From: JBBTQS01 sp964627055
GTDB lineage: Bacteria; Patescibacteriota; Patescibacteriia; Magasanikbacterales; JBBTQS01
Reading direction: 5' to 3'
Assembly (NCBI GenBank): GCA_964627055.1
Contig: CAZVGV010000023.1
Coordinates: 1 to 10,153, forward strand
DNA: 10,153 bases
Shown here: in pieces, positions 1 to 7,263 of the stretch
How positions within the stretch are numbered: position 1 is the stretch's first letter
Layout: every line of letters begins with the position of its first letter
The notes under the pieces: generated by a model
The model's input: the letters and a program-made list of their open reading frames with translations, nothing else
What the model was told of the DNA's origin: nothing
Database searches by the model: none
Position numbers and translations under genes: made by a program

Positions 1-171
1 AGCCACGGCGCGTTGAATACGTTCTCGGGTCTTGTACTCACCGCCCGTCACACCAGGAAAGTTGGCAACGGCTGACGTACCACGTTCGTGGGGCCAAGCC
101 GGGGTCAGTGATCAGGGTGAAGTCGTAACAAGGCACGGGTAGCGGAAGCTGCTCGTGGATCACCTCCTTTC
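1..171 (+). rRNA. rrs: 16S ribosomal RNA, 3' end (partial)
   Basis: This is the last ~171 nt of small-subunit rRNA: the 3' part of helix 28, helix 44, helix 45 and the anti-Shine-Dalgarno tail. The CCGCCCGTCAC decoding segment lies at 41-51 (A50 = E. coli A1408), and GAAGTCGTAACAAGG begins at 119 (A120/A121 = A1492/A1493). Helix 45 is a perfect 10-bp stem (135-144 with 149-158) closed by the conserved GGAA loop, although its sequence differs from E. coli, so pairing has been kept by covariation and the gene looks functional. The tail GGATCACCTCCTTT contains the anti-SD at 162-168. A50 to A120 spans 70 nt against 84 in E. coli, so helix 44 is shortened. The base matching A1396 is T (position 38). 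The 5' part lies outside the window, and the exact mature 3' end (about 170-172) is inferred. Confidence 0.97.
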
Positions 172-554
172 TATGGAGTTTGCGTTAGAGAAATCTAACG
201 TTCTCTGGTCGGCATGCGTGACTATGATCTCGTGCGCGTCTCTTCGGAGAAACGGCACGGGGGAGTGACACATGTTCAAAAAAAGCGCCGATGCGTAGCG
301 CTGATTCTCTGTCGTCGACAGTGGTCACTGAATTGTGTCCACCAAAAGACCTACGGTTTTCTTTTGCCCGTTCCTACACCGTGGTGTAGAATGTGCAGAG
401 GCAATGCGTGGGTTTTTTGTTTAGCGCCGTAGAAGTATCTTCGTCCAATGCACGTTGGCTGGGGATACGGGCGATTTGCACTTGCGCTTCGCGCAAGAAG
501 CTAATCGTCCTCTGTTCGGAGATCGAGACCCATCTGTCTCATCTCGCTCACTAC
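172..554 (+). other. 16S-tRNA-Ile internal transcribed spacer, rich in hairpins
   Basis: This 383-nt spacer holds no convincing protein gene; its short open frames lack start signals and one runs into the tRNA. It is strongly structured. A 7-bp stem with a GAAA loop (183-200) may be part of 16S 3' processing. A stem of about 7 bp at 229-235/255-261 encloses a TCTC-TTCG-GAGA hairpin (239-250). CTACAC/GTGTAG pair at 374-389. A 7-bp CTTGCGC/GCGCAAG stem (481-497) is flanked by an 8-bp outer stem (469-476 with 503-510). A bulged 10-bp stem lies at 519-545, next to the tRNA. A weak promoter-like pair, TTGCCC (364-369) and TAGAAT (387-392) with 17 bp between, could feed the tRNA but is unproven. 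No second spacer tRNA (tRNA-Ala) is present. Confidence 0.85.
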
Positions 555-628
555 GGGCGATTAGCTCAGTTGGTTAGAGCGCGTCACTGATAATGACGAG
601 GTCCCAAGTTCGATTCTTGGATCGCCCA
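555..628 (+). tRNA. tRNA-Ile (anticodon GAT)
   Basis: The full cloverleaf can be read. The acceptor stem GGGCGAT (555-561) pairs with ATCGCCC (621-627), and the D stem is GCTC/GAGC (564-567/577-580). The anticodon stem is CGTCA/TGACG (582-586/594-598) around loop CTGATAA, with anticodon GAT at 589-591. The T arm is CCAAG-TTCGATT-CTTGG, and the discriminator is A628. The following bases are CCT, so the terminal CCA is not encoded and must be added by the CCA-adding enzyme. Isoleucine tRNA with GAT is the classic 16S-23S spacer tRNA; here it sits at the end of the transcript because a terminator follows only 9 nt later. Confidence 0.97.
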
Positions 629-637
629 CCTCTTGTA

Positions 638-675
638 CAACACCTCACAGTAATCTGTGAGGTGTTGCTGTTTCG
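638..675 (+). terminator. Intrinsic terminator after tRNA-Ile
   Basis: CAACACCTCACAG (638-650) and CTGTGAGGTGTTG (655-667) form a perfect 13-bp stem with a TAAT loop, followed by a short, weak T tract (CTGTTTCG). It sits 9 nt after the tRNA and directly before the promoter of the next gene, so it most likely ends the 16S-tRNA-Ile transcript. The poor T tract means termination may be leaky or Rho/Nus-assisted. Confidence 0.8.
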
Positions 676-684
676 TGGTATACT
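676..684 (+). promoter_or_regulatory. Extended -10 promoter of the giant surface protein gene
   Basis: TGG followed by TATACT (679-684) is an extended -10 element (TGn-TATAnT). No good -35 box lies 16-18 bp upstream, because that stretch is the terminator stem; this is normal for extended -10 promoters. The expected start of transcription near 691 gives a leader of about 24 nt before the GTG start at 715. Confidence 0.6.
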
Positions 685-689
685 TGTCA

Positions 690-711
690 TGCACATTCGT
701 GCACGTTTTTT
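690..711 (+). promoter_or_regulatory. 5' leader hairpin plus T6 tract before the giant gene
   Basis: TGCAC (690-694) and GTGCA (699-703) pair across an ATTC loop, then CG and six T (706-711), with the GTG start only 3 nt further. If transcription starts near 691, the hairpin is the very 5' end of the mRNA and no Shine-Dalgarno sequence is left in the leader. It could protect the 5' end of the transcript, or act as a weak early attenuator. The stem is only 5 bp, so either role is speculative. Confidence 0.35.
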
Positions 712-714
712 CCT

Positions 715-3700
715 GTGAATCAAACGTATTCCGGCATTTCTAAACTTTTTGCCCGGTCTGTGACCGTGTGGCGTGGTTTTCTTATTGTCTCGCTGTTGAT
801 GTGGACAAGTGCTCTTTCGCTCTGGATTCCTGGGTGGCTATCTCGGTATGCGTATGGAGCTGCGGTAAGTTGGGATGGAGGGGCTGGAACGACTGATTGG
901 AATACGGCGTCGAATTGGAATCCTGATGGCGTTCCTACGAGCGCTGATGACGTAACCATTAGCACGAGTGCAACGGTTTCTTCGACAGCTGCTGTGGCGT
1001 TCAATTCACTCACGATCGGTGATGGTGCAGGATCGGTTACCTCTACTGTGCGTATTGCATCTGTGACGTCTGGTGGTAGTCTCACTGTTCGGCAGGGTGG
1101 TGTGTTTGAACAAGCAAGTAGTAGTTCGACGATTACGTTGTCCGGCAATTTGGTGGTGCAAAGTGGTGGGTATCTCACCCACAAATCGAACAGCAGTACA
1201 CACACAGCGTCACTGAACTTGTCTGTTGCGGGGTTCGAAGTGCAAAGCGGTGGTGTTGTGGATCTCTCGTCGAGAGGTTATGCACCGTTGTTATATCCAA
1301 ACTGTTCGAATTCAGGAAATGCAGGTGGACCGGGAGGTGGAGCAGGTGCTGATGTTGATAACTATGTTGGTACTTCAGGTGGTGGGTATGGTGGCGAAGG
1401 TGGACACGGGAATCCATACAGTGTGTATCAGATGGTTGGAGGAACTGGTTACGGTTCAGTGAAAGAACCTGTAGATCTAGGTTCTTCAGGAGGTAACTCT
1501 ACAGCAGGTGATAGTCGAGCATGTGGTGGAAGAGGTGGTGGTGCAGCAAAAATTACGATTACAGGCGGTGGTACTGCAACCATTGCTGGTCTTGTGCGTG
1601 TAAATGGTGAAGTGGGTCGAGATTTTGCGTCGTTTTACGCTGCAGGTGGTGGATCAGCAGGTTCGTTCTGGATTCACTTTGCGTCAGGTGGTACGTATAC
1701 GGGCGCTGGTACAATTCAAGCTATTGGTGGAACTGGTGGTGGACAGGGGTATACCATGGCAGGTGGTGGTGGCGGTGGTGGTCGTATTGCTGTGACGGGA
1801 TATACCACGAACACATTTTCTGGAACCTATTCGTATTACGGAGGAGCACGTGGTAATGGAGGTGGCGCTGGTGCTTATGCATACAACGGCGGTCCGGGTA
1901 CGCTTTTCTTGTGGTCGGCATCTGAAACAAACGGTTCTTTGTACTCTGCAGGTAATAACGTCACAAATGATGTGCGACGTGCGTTTGTTACGTCTGGTAC
2001 TGCACTGGTCTTCGACGATATATACCTCACTGCAAGTACTACGCTGGCAATTGCGACAAGTACCTCGGTGTCTATCACCTCATCGACCATTGGGAGAAAT
2101 ACAGTAACGTCAACGCTTGAGGTGATGGGGACACTGACAATGCCGACAGCATTTACCGTACCGACCTACCTGAAGATGATTGCTTCAACCACAGCAATCT
2201 CGGGAGTTTCAGATCTTCGTGTGGACGGTTTGCTTGAAGTTCGGAATTCAAATACGAGCACCGCGCTGTCGTTGAATTCATTGTACGTAGTTGGTGAAAT
2301 GGTGCATTCAAATGCGTCATCTACAACCAACTACTCTACTCTTACGATCTCTGCAGTCTCATCAACGATTGTGGGGAGACTGCATGCTGATCGAGTGGGT
2401 TGGAGTGGTGGTGGTATCTCGTCCAATGGTGTGGGAACTGGTAAGGGATTGTATGCAAATAGTACGGGTGGCGGTGGTGCGTATGGTGGTACAGGTGGTA
2501 CAGGCTCTGGTTCTGGATCAACGGGTGGTTCATCGTATGGATCTTCCACAACACCGCATTATTTCTATGGTTCAGGTGGTGCGAGTGGTCAATTAGTCGC
2601 CGCTCGTGGTGGAAATGGTGGTGGTATTGTCTACCTCACAACATCTGCAACCACAACTATCGCAAGTACGGGGTATATTTCTGCTAACGGGGGTGCGGGA
2701 TCTCAGGGTTGTGGTGGTTCTACTGGTGCAAGCGGTGGTGGTTCAGGTGGTGGTGTGTATCTTAATGTTGCAGGATTGGCAGGAAGCGGTGTAATAAGTG
2801 CTAATGGTGGTGCTGCAGGATCCAACGACGGTGGGTGTTACGGTGGAAGTGGTGGTGGTGGAAGAATACTCATCGCTGCAGGATATTCTGCATTTACTGG
2901 AACAGTCACCTCGTCACCTGGTATTAATGCCACAACGGCAATGCGTGGCGGTATTGGCTCGGTGATCTGGGCGCCGTCCGCTCCTTCGTCGTTGTATGTG
3001 AATGCTACTAATGCACAGGGGAGTTCTGTGGCGTCTATGGTTTCATCCACAGCGCCGCATTTTTCGGCGATTTTTACCGATAGTGATACGACAGACTCTG
3101 CTACATTGGCTCGAATTCAGGTGAGCACTGTCTCAACGTTTTTGAGTACGCTGTGGGACTCTGGTGCAAACGGAACTTCTATTACCTCGTGTTCGAAGAA
3201 TGCGCGATGCCAAGATTTGGTGTACGGAACATTTGGCGCTGCGCCGACCACCGCATTGTCACTTAATGATGATGTGGATGAGAACACACAAACTACCTAC
3301 TATTGGCGACTCAAGTATTATGATGCTGTGGGGGCAGAAGGTGCGTACTCGGCGACAAACAGTTTTACCTTACTTGATGCGCCTAATGAGCCAACGAACC
3401 TTGCAACGTCATCTGTTGCAGCAACAGAAATAGGTCTGTCGTGGACAGATGCATCTTCGATTGAGGATAGTTATATTGTGGATTCTTCGACTGATGGCGT
3501 GAATTTCACCACGTTTTCTACCTCCTCGGCGAATACGAATAGTGTCACGGTAACAGGGCTCTCTACAAATGTGCAGTATACGTTCCGTGTCCGTGGGTAC
3601 AACAGTGCGGGGTATTCAGCGAATGTAACCTCGAGTGCCGTGTACACTCTTGCTGCAGTTCCGGCAACATTGGCTGCGACTGCTAATGGAACCGCAAGTA

Positions 3701-6700
3701 TATTCCTGACGTGGGGCACCAACGGCAACGGACCGTCCACAGCATATCAAGTAGAAAATGTCACAACGAACGCAACATATTCAGGTATTTCAGGAACGTC
3801 ATACGCTGTCACTGGATTGAACGCGGGTACGACGTATCAGTTCCGGGTTCGATCGGTCAATGGTGATAATCTTCCGTCTGCGTATACGGATGCGGTTTCA
3901 GCAACAACTGCAACAGGTGGAACTGCGTTTGGTGGTGCGTCCGAAGCACAGCTACTCTCCTCTGATTTCACCATAAATAATGGAGCTGCTTCAACCAAGA
4001 GTCGGACGGTGACGATCTCATTTACAGATGCACGTGCGGCAGAGTATGCGATCTCGAATACCGGTGATTGGGCAACGACGACCTGGAAGCCTATTCCAGA
4101 GAGTAAGACTGTGTCGTGGACGTTGTCGCCTGATAATGGAGAAAAGTCCGTGTGGGTGAGAGTGCAGTCTGCATCTGGATTTGTCGCATCACCTGCGACG
4201 AGGTCTATTGCGCTTGAAGAAATATTGCCACCAGCGTATACGCTTGTTGGCATTACTGATGGTACTCGTATTGAAGTGAACTTGTCTCAGCCAGGTTTGG
4301 CTGGATTTCAGACACTCACCGTGAATGGTAAAGGGTCCTATCCTGGATACAAATCGTATCTCTATGTGTATCAGTTTACGAAGTTCGGAGCCTCTACAGA
4401 ACCTACGAAATTCTTCTACGGCAATCCTAAGTTGTTGCCTGCAAGTGGTACATATAGCAACCCTAATGAATTGTGGTCCTATACATTTTCGGGCATAAAG
4501 CTTTACGGTTCGTACTATATCCAGATCGTTTCTAAGTCTATTGAAGACGGGAAGGTATACCAGGATCACGTGGTTAAGGTGATTCTTGATCCAGATTCTG
4601 GGGCGCAGATGAATTATGCGCTTATCAATAATGAACAGGCATACACGAATGCATTGGAGATACCAGTGATTGCTTCGGTGAAGGATGCGAAGTACTTCTG
4701 GGTCGGATACACACATGCATTGAAGCAGTCATTGTATGATCCTGAAGCACTGCGAACAGATCCAATGCCATGGGACGGCACGTTGGCGCTGCCGTATGAA
4801 GGCGAGTACACTGTTACGTTCCGTGCATTTGGTGATTCACGACAAGAGATATTCAAGCGATCTCGTACGGTTACAGTGGATCGACAACCTCCGGGAACAC
4901 CGACCATTGAACTGACGACGCAACAGCGAACATTAACGGTGAGTGGACATGCTCCGGGTGCACGGATGGTGCAATTAGTGAAAGGATTTATCCCAGCTGA
5001 TAGCACGGTGTTGTTGCCGCCAACCAATGCGTGGCGGTATAGCGCTACAGACGAACCTATTACTCTTTGGACTGATGAACAAGGTATTTGGTCTAAGACA
5101 TACGAGAACCAACCGAATGGCTCATATCAGTTCGTTGCAACAGGTGTTGATCTGGCGGGGAATACGAGCGAGCCTGTTGCGGTATATACGACGATGCGTG
5201 ATCCAGAAGTACTCCCTGAAGCGCTTGAGGCGAAATCAATACGTATTAATGGTGATGATCCGACAACAGATACAACGGCAGTACAACTCGCACTCGTAGC
5301 AACTGGTGCGACGCACATGCAGGTTGCTAACGGCTTTTCCTTTGCACAGAGCGCTTGGATTCCGTATGCAGCGACCTACGCATGGAATTTGGCTCCGATT
5401 ATTAGCAGTCAGGATCGAGTAGTGTGTGCGAGATTCCGTAACGCAGCGGGTTTGGTTACTGATGCGATTTGTGACACGATTTATGTGATTGATGATGGTT
5501 TGCCGAAGATTCTGTCGTTCAAAATAACCGAAGGTGCAACAACAAAGTCACCAAAGGTGCATCTCCAATTCACACTCAAGAATGCGACGAGCTACCGTCT
5601 CAGCAATACACCAGGCGGAGCAGTGTCGACGTATTCGGCAGACACCCCTCCGGGAACGTGGCTGCTTACAAGTGGGTATGGTCCAAAAACCGTTACGCTT
5701 TGGGCTGTGGGTGAGGGTGGTATAGCGCGTGCAGCAAAAGCTACTGCGACGATCACGTATAGTGCGGGTGTGGCTGAGCCAACAAAGCCTCAGGATGTAC
5801 CAACAAAGCCAGAAGATACGAATGACGATGCATCGCCAGAGAATCCAGATGGCTCGCAGGATACGCCGGCCCAGCCAGAAGATAAACCAGGTACCTTGCC
5901 TCCAGAAGGAGATGCAGATGGGGACGGTATTCCAGATAGCGTAGAAGGTGCAACTGCTGCAGGGGAAAATGGATCAGGTGAACGTACAAGTCCATCACAG
6001 GCCTCAGAACAGTCATCTGTACCGGTAGTAACCGAACAACAGACGCAGGAGTCACCAGTAGCAGCCATCGCTCGTCGTGCCGGAGAGATTGCGCGTACGG
6101 CGTATGCAGGTGTTGCTTCGGTTACTCGTGACGCAGTGCAGGCGGTGGGTGTATTTGTGGATAATCCCGCCGTGGAGGTGGCAACAGAGCAAGTGGTTGC
6201 GCCAACAGCCGCTGTTGTTGCCGTAACCAATGCGGCTGTTGCCGTTGCTGCAACAGGATCACTGCCGGCATACTTGTACTTCATCTTCACGCAACCATTC
6301 TTCCTGTTGCAACGCCGCCGCCGCGAAGGTTGGGGAGTGGTTTATAATGCAGGAACACGATTGCCTGTGGATCTTGCGCTTGTACGTCTTGTGGATGCAG
6401 CATCAGGTCGTATTATCCAAACACGCGTGAGCGACGTGCAAGGTCGGTTTGCCTTTTTTGCGCCTGCAGGTCGCTATCGAATCGAGGTGCGCAAGCCTAA
6501 GTTCTCGTTCCCGGTTCCTGCGTTGGAGGGTCGACGAGAGGATGGCCCGTTCACTGCACTGTATCATGGTGAAATTATTGAAGTGGCAGGTGCGCCAATG
6601 TATCTGACTCCATCCATTCCATTGGATCCTGAAGAGGATCGACGCACACCGGACGCAGTAGATCGTGCACGGGTGAAGCAGGTAGTGCATTCTGTAGTTT

Positions 6701-7230
6701 CCCTGGCTGGTACTGGAGTTGCACTGATCTCTTTGGTCATTCAACCATCATGGATTGTTGCGGGTGCTCTTGCATTGCACGGTGGTGCCACCTATTTGTT
6801 CCGACGACTTGCAAAACGACATACTGCTAATGACTGGGGTGTGGTACAAAAAGCAGGAGACAAGAAGCAGCCGCTCCAGAAGGCTATCGTGCGTTTGTTC
6901 GATGCACAATACAACAAGTTGCTTGAGACGCAGGTCACTACTGCAGATGGTAAGTACGCATTCTTGGTAGGCCCTAACGCATTTTATGTCACGTATGAGA
7001 AGCAAGGATTTGAAAAGAAAAAGACAGAGCGTATTGCTATTACAAAGGCACAAGATGTGATCGCGCGTCTCGAAGTATTGCATCCTGCGGATGCTCCAGC
7101 TACGCCGGCGCAGGAAGCGGAGGTGACAATGGTTCCTGATGCTCCAGCTACGCCGGCGTCGCATATTGCTGCAGACGCTTCAGTCGCAACGATGCGTGAT
7201 CGGGCTCTGTATGGTGAGAAAGATTCCTAG
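715..7230 (+). CDS. Giant secreted, membrane-anchored surface protein with Gly-rich, FN3/Ig-like and carboxypeptidase-regulatory-like domains
   Basis: A 2171-aa protein, probably a cell-surface adhesin or attachment protein. It starts with GTG, without an SD. Residues 1-50 carry a basic start, a hydrophobic stretch (about 21-42) and small residues near 48-50 where signal peptidase could cut. Residues 52-82 have the spaced W/NW/P/DD pattern seen at the start of many beta-helix surface proteins. Two Gly-rich blocks (about 200-400 and 563-755) share a repeated unit and are separated by a Thr/Ser-rich beta segment. An FN3-like domain (about 757-888) and two clear FN3 domains (889-981, 982-1068) follow, then several Ig-like sandwiches (about 1083-1168, 1388-1490, 1505-1597, 1598-1683). 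A Pro/Glu/Asp linker (1684-1780) carries DADGDGIPD (1733-1741), a thrombospondin-3-like calcium motif. Membrane helices are likely at about 1835-1866, 1990-2010 and 2011-2029. Two related beta-sandwich domains (1873-1970, 2041-2105) both begin WGVV. Residues 1169-1387 are unrecognised. The ligand is unknown. Confidence 0.9.
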   Translation: MNQTYSGISKLFARSVTVWRGFLIVSLLMWTSALSLWIPGWLSRYAYGAAVSWDGGAGTTDWNTASNWNPDGVPTSADDVTISTSATVSSTAAVAFNSLTIGDGAGSVTSTVRIASVTSGGSLTVRQGGVFEQASSSSTITLSGNLVVQSGGYLTHKSNSSTHTASLNLSVAGFEVQSGGVVDLSSRGYAPLLYPNCSNSGNAGGPGGGAGADVDNYVGTSGGGYGGEGGHGNPYSVYQMVGGTGYGSVKEPVDLGSSGGNSTAGDSRACGGRGGGAAKITITGGGTATIAGLVRVNGEVGRDFASFYAAGGGSAGSFWIHFASGGTYTGAGTIQAIGGTGGGQGYTMAGGGGGGGRIAVTGYTTNTFSGTYSYYGGARGNGGGAGAYAYNGGPGTLFLWSASETNGSLYSAGNNVTNDVRRAFVTSGTALVFDDIYLTASTTLAIATSTSVSITSSTIGRNTVTSTLEVMGTLTMPTAFTVPTYLKMIASTTAISGVSDLRVDGLLEVRNSNTSTALSLNSLYVVGEMVHSNASSTTNYSTLTISAVSSTIVGRLHADRVGWSGGGISSNGVGTGKGLYANSTGGGGAYGGTGGTGSGSGSTGGSSYGSSTTPHYFYGSGGASGQLVAARGGNGGGIVYLTTSATTTIASTGYISANGGAGSQGCGGSTGASGGGSGGGVYLNVAGLAGSGVISANGGAAGSNDGGCYGGSGGGGRILIAAGYSAFTGTVTSSPGINATTAMRGGIGSVIWAPSAPSSLYVNATNAQGSSVASMVSSTAPHFSAIFTDSDTTDSATLARIQVSTVSTFLSTLWDSGANGTSITSCSKNARCQDLVYGTFGAAPTTALSLNDDVDENTQTTYYWRLKYYDAVGAEGAYSATNSFTLLDAPNEPTNLATSSVAATEIGLSWTDASSIEDSYIVDSSTDGVNFTTFSTSSANTNSVTVTGLSTNVQYTFRVRGYNSAGYSANVTSSAVYTLAAVPATLAATANGTASIFLTWGTNGNGPSTAYQVENVTTNATYSGISGTSYAVTGLNAGTTYQFRVRSVNGDNLPSAYTDAVSATTATGGTAFGGASEAQLLSSDFTINNGAASTKSRTVTISFTDARAAEYAISNTGDWATTTWKPIPESKTVSWTLSPDNGEKSVWVRVQSASGFVASPATRSIALEEILPPAYTLVGITDGTRIEVNLSQPGLAGFQTLTVNGKGSYPGYKSYLYVYQFTKFGASTEPTKFFYGNPKLLPASGTYSNPNELWSYTFSGIKLYGSYYIQIVSKSIEDGKVYQDHVVKVILDPDSGAQMNYALINNEQAYTNALEIPVIASVKDAKYFWVGYTHALKQSLYDPEALRTDPMPWDGTLALPYEGEYTVTFRAFGDSRQEIFKRSRTVTVDRQPPGTPTIELTTQQRTLTVSGHAPGARMVQLVKGFIPADSTVLLPPTNAWRYSATDEPITLWTDEQGIWSKTYENQPNGSYQFVATGVDLAGNTSEPVAVYTTMRDPEVLPEALEAKSIRINGDDPTTDTTAVQLALVATGATHMQVANGFSFAQSAWIPYAATYAWNLAPIISSQDRVVCARFRNAAGLVTDAICDTIYVIDDGLPKILSFKITEGATTKSPKVHLQFTLKNATSYRLSNTPGGAVSTYSADTPPGTWLLTSGYGPKTVTLWAVGEGGIARAAKATATITYSAGVAEPTKPQDVPTKPEDTNDDASPENPDGSQDTPAQPEDKPGTLPPEGDADGDGIPDSVEGATAAGENGSGERTSPSQASEQSSVPVVTEQQTQESPVAAIARRAGEIARTAYAGVASVTRDAVQAVGVFVDNPAVEVATEQVVAPTAAVVAVTNAAVAVAATGSLPAYLYFIFTQPFFLLQRRRREGWGVVYNAGTRLPVDLALVRLVDAASGRIIQTRVSDVQGRFAFFAPAGRYRIEVRKPKFSFPVPALEGRREDGPFTALYHGEIIEVAGAPMYLTPSIPLDPEEDRRTPDAVDRARVKQVVHSVVSLAGTGVALISLVIQPSWIVAGALALHGGATYLFRRLAKRHTANDWGVVQKAGDKKQPLQKAIVRLFDAQYNKLLETQVTTADGKYAFLVGPNAFYVTYEKQGFEKKKTERIAITKAQDVIARLEVLHPADAPATPAQEAEVTMVPDAPATPASHIAADASVATMRDRALYGEKDS
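1312..2970 (+). repeat. Two Gly-rich repeat blocks within the giant gene
   Basis: Codons for about residues 200-400 and 563-755 are dominated by GGT/GGA glycine triplets, including near-perfect (GGT)n runs such as around 1764-1785. Both blocks contain the same unit: a GGG run, a short beta strand, a TIA.G strand, then an NG or NGG turn and another Gly run ending in GGGGR-I-x-(V/I). This points to an internal duplication of a Gly-rich beta module, separated by about 160 residues of Thr/Ser-rich sequence. The triplet tracts can gain or lose units in frame. Confidence 0.7.
7090..7158 (+). repeat. Perfect 21-bp direct repeat in the C-terminal tail of the giant gene
   Basis: The 21 bases at 7090-7110 recur exactly at 7138-7158, a spacing of 48 bp or 16 codons. 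In protein they give two copies of DAPATPA in the tail after the last folded domain. Exact nucleotide identity suggests a recent duplication or slippage event, or continuing recombination between the copies. Confidence 0.85.
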
Positions 7231-7263
7231 GAATCTGGTCCAAATTGAGTGTGGTCTCGTGGG

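Noticed and set aside
364..392. Possible separate promoter for tRNA-Ile (TTGCCC-17-TAGAAT)
   Set aside because: Both boxes are imperfect, and a spacer tRNA is normally made with the 16S; kept only as a remark in the spacer entry.
413..423. T-rich run TTTTTTGTTT in the spacer as a terminator
   Set aside because: No stable hairpin directly precedes it, and termination there would cut the tRNA from the transcript.
214..590. Two overlapping small open frames in the 16S-tRNA spacer
   Set aside because: They lie in structured spacer RNA, have no SD, look like no known protein, and one runs into tRNA-Ile.
1721..1930. His-rich antisense frames opposite the Gly-rich blocks
   Set aside because: His/Leu/Val runs are simply the complement or shifted reading of GGT repeats in the real gene.
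1312..2970. CRISPR or tandem DNA repeat array in the Gly-rich stretch
   Set aside because: Repeats are irregular glycine codons in one open frame, without constant repeat and spacer lengths.
4189..4716. A 175-codon frame on the minus strand
   Set aside because: It overlaps the well-supported giant gene, has no start signals and no recognisable domain.
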